From positions 1-6,419 of the forward strand of contig JACCZH010000511.1 in NCBI GenBank assembly GCA_013696045.1: a stretch of DNA of 6,419 bases. Direction: 5' to 3'. The DNA is from Chloroflexia bacterium (GTDB lineage Bacteria; Chloroflexota; Chloroflexia; Thermomicrobiales; CFX8). Below the pieces are notes generated by a model. That model was not told the origin of the DNA, ran no database searches, and saw only the letters and a list, made by a program, of their open reading frames with translations. Of this stretch, positions 6,353-6,419 are shown in pieces; position 1 is the stretch's first letter; every line of letters begins with the position of its first letter. Made by a program: the position numbers and the translations under genes.

Positions 6353-6382
6353 TTGTCTCCCCATCCCCATCCCACCTATACT
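6353..6382 (+). promoter_or_regulatory. Candidate promoter for a gene starting at the window's end
   Basis: TTGTCT at 6353-6358 (4 of 6 matches to the -35) and TATACT at 6377-6382 (5 of 6 matches to the -10) are separated by 18 nt. Transcription would begin near 6389, about 30 nt before the putative start at 6418. The -10 overlaps the left arm of a small imperfect hairpin (CCACC 6372-6376, ATA 6378-6380 with TATGGTGG 6393-6400), which could be an operator or chance. Confidence 0.4.
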
Positions 6383-6404
6383 CGCAGAACAATATGGTGG
6401 TGAG

Positions 6405-6412
6405 AGAAGGGG
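6405..6412 (+). promoter_or_regulatory. Ribosome binding site of a gene that begins at the last bases of the window
   Basis: AGAAGGGG is followed by 5 nt and then AT at 6418-6419, the last two bases. If the next base is G, a new + strand gene starts there with the same spacing seen at 261-271. Its product is outside the window. Confidence 0.45.
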
Positions 6413-6419
6413 ATTACAT

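Noticed and set aside
1..6419. tRNA, rRNA, CRISPR array, transposase or riboswitch
   Set aside because: I looked in the gaps and at both ends and saw no cloverleaf, regularly spaced repeats, transposase motif or recognisable aptamer.

Overview
This window looks like part of a bacterial chromosome of moderately high GC, probably from an uncultivated or little-studied lineage. All supported genes lie on the + strand, closely packed, with purine-rich ribosome binding sites. Family content (AXE1-type hydrolases, SelA/DgaE-like PLP enzymes, a creatininase-family amidohydrolase, a 4CL-like acyl-CoA ligase) and a long palindrome of the TCATCCTGAGG...GAAGGATCT kind would fit a Chloroflexota-like or alphaproteobacterial environmental genome. 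That taxonomic reading is a weak inference; there is no rRNA or other marker gene here.

Region 1 (1-3498) is a tight operon: the 3' end of an acetylxylan-esterase-like alpha/beta hydrolase, a second full-length member of the same superfamily that lacks the nucleophile serine (271-1173), then two tandem, related PLP-dependent SelA/DgaE-like enzymes (1173-2282 and 2275-3498). The junctions are a 10-nt gap, a 1-nt overlap (TGATG) and an 8-nt overlap, which suggests translational coupling. Region 2 (3499-3635) is a 137-nt gap dominated by a 28-29 bp imperfect palindrome, followed by the ribosome binding site of a creatininase-family metal-dependent hydrolase (3636-4466). Region 3 (4467-4719) holds a second inverted repeat that begins within the creatininase stop codon region and a good sigma-70-type promoter with a leader of about 130 nt. 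Region 4 (4720-6312) is an adenylate-forming acyl-CoA ligase that ends in tandem stops. Region 5 (6313-6419) carries a candidate promoter and ribosome binding site for a gene that probably starts at the last two bases of the window.

The set reads as a catabolic module: hydrolases that could deacylate a substrate, PLP enzymes that could eliminate ammonia from or otherwise act on an amino-substituted compound, an amidohydrolase that could open a cyclic or linear amide, and a ligase that could activate a released carboxylic acid as a CoA thioester. The substrate cannot be read from the sequence. The most unusual point is that the hydrolases and the PLP enzymes each occur as adjacent paralogues, and in each pair one member has departed from the canonical active site. 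This suggests hetero-oligomeric enzymes with a catalytic and a structural or regulatory subunit.
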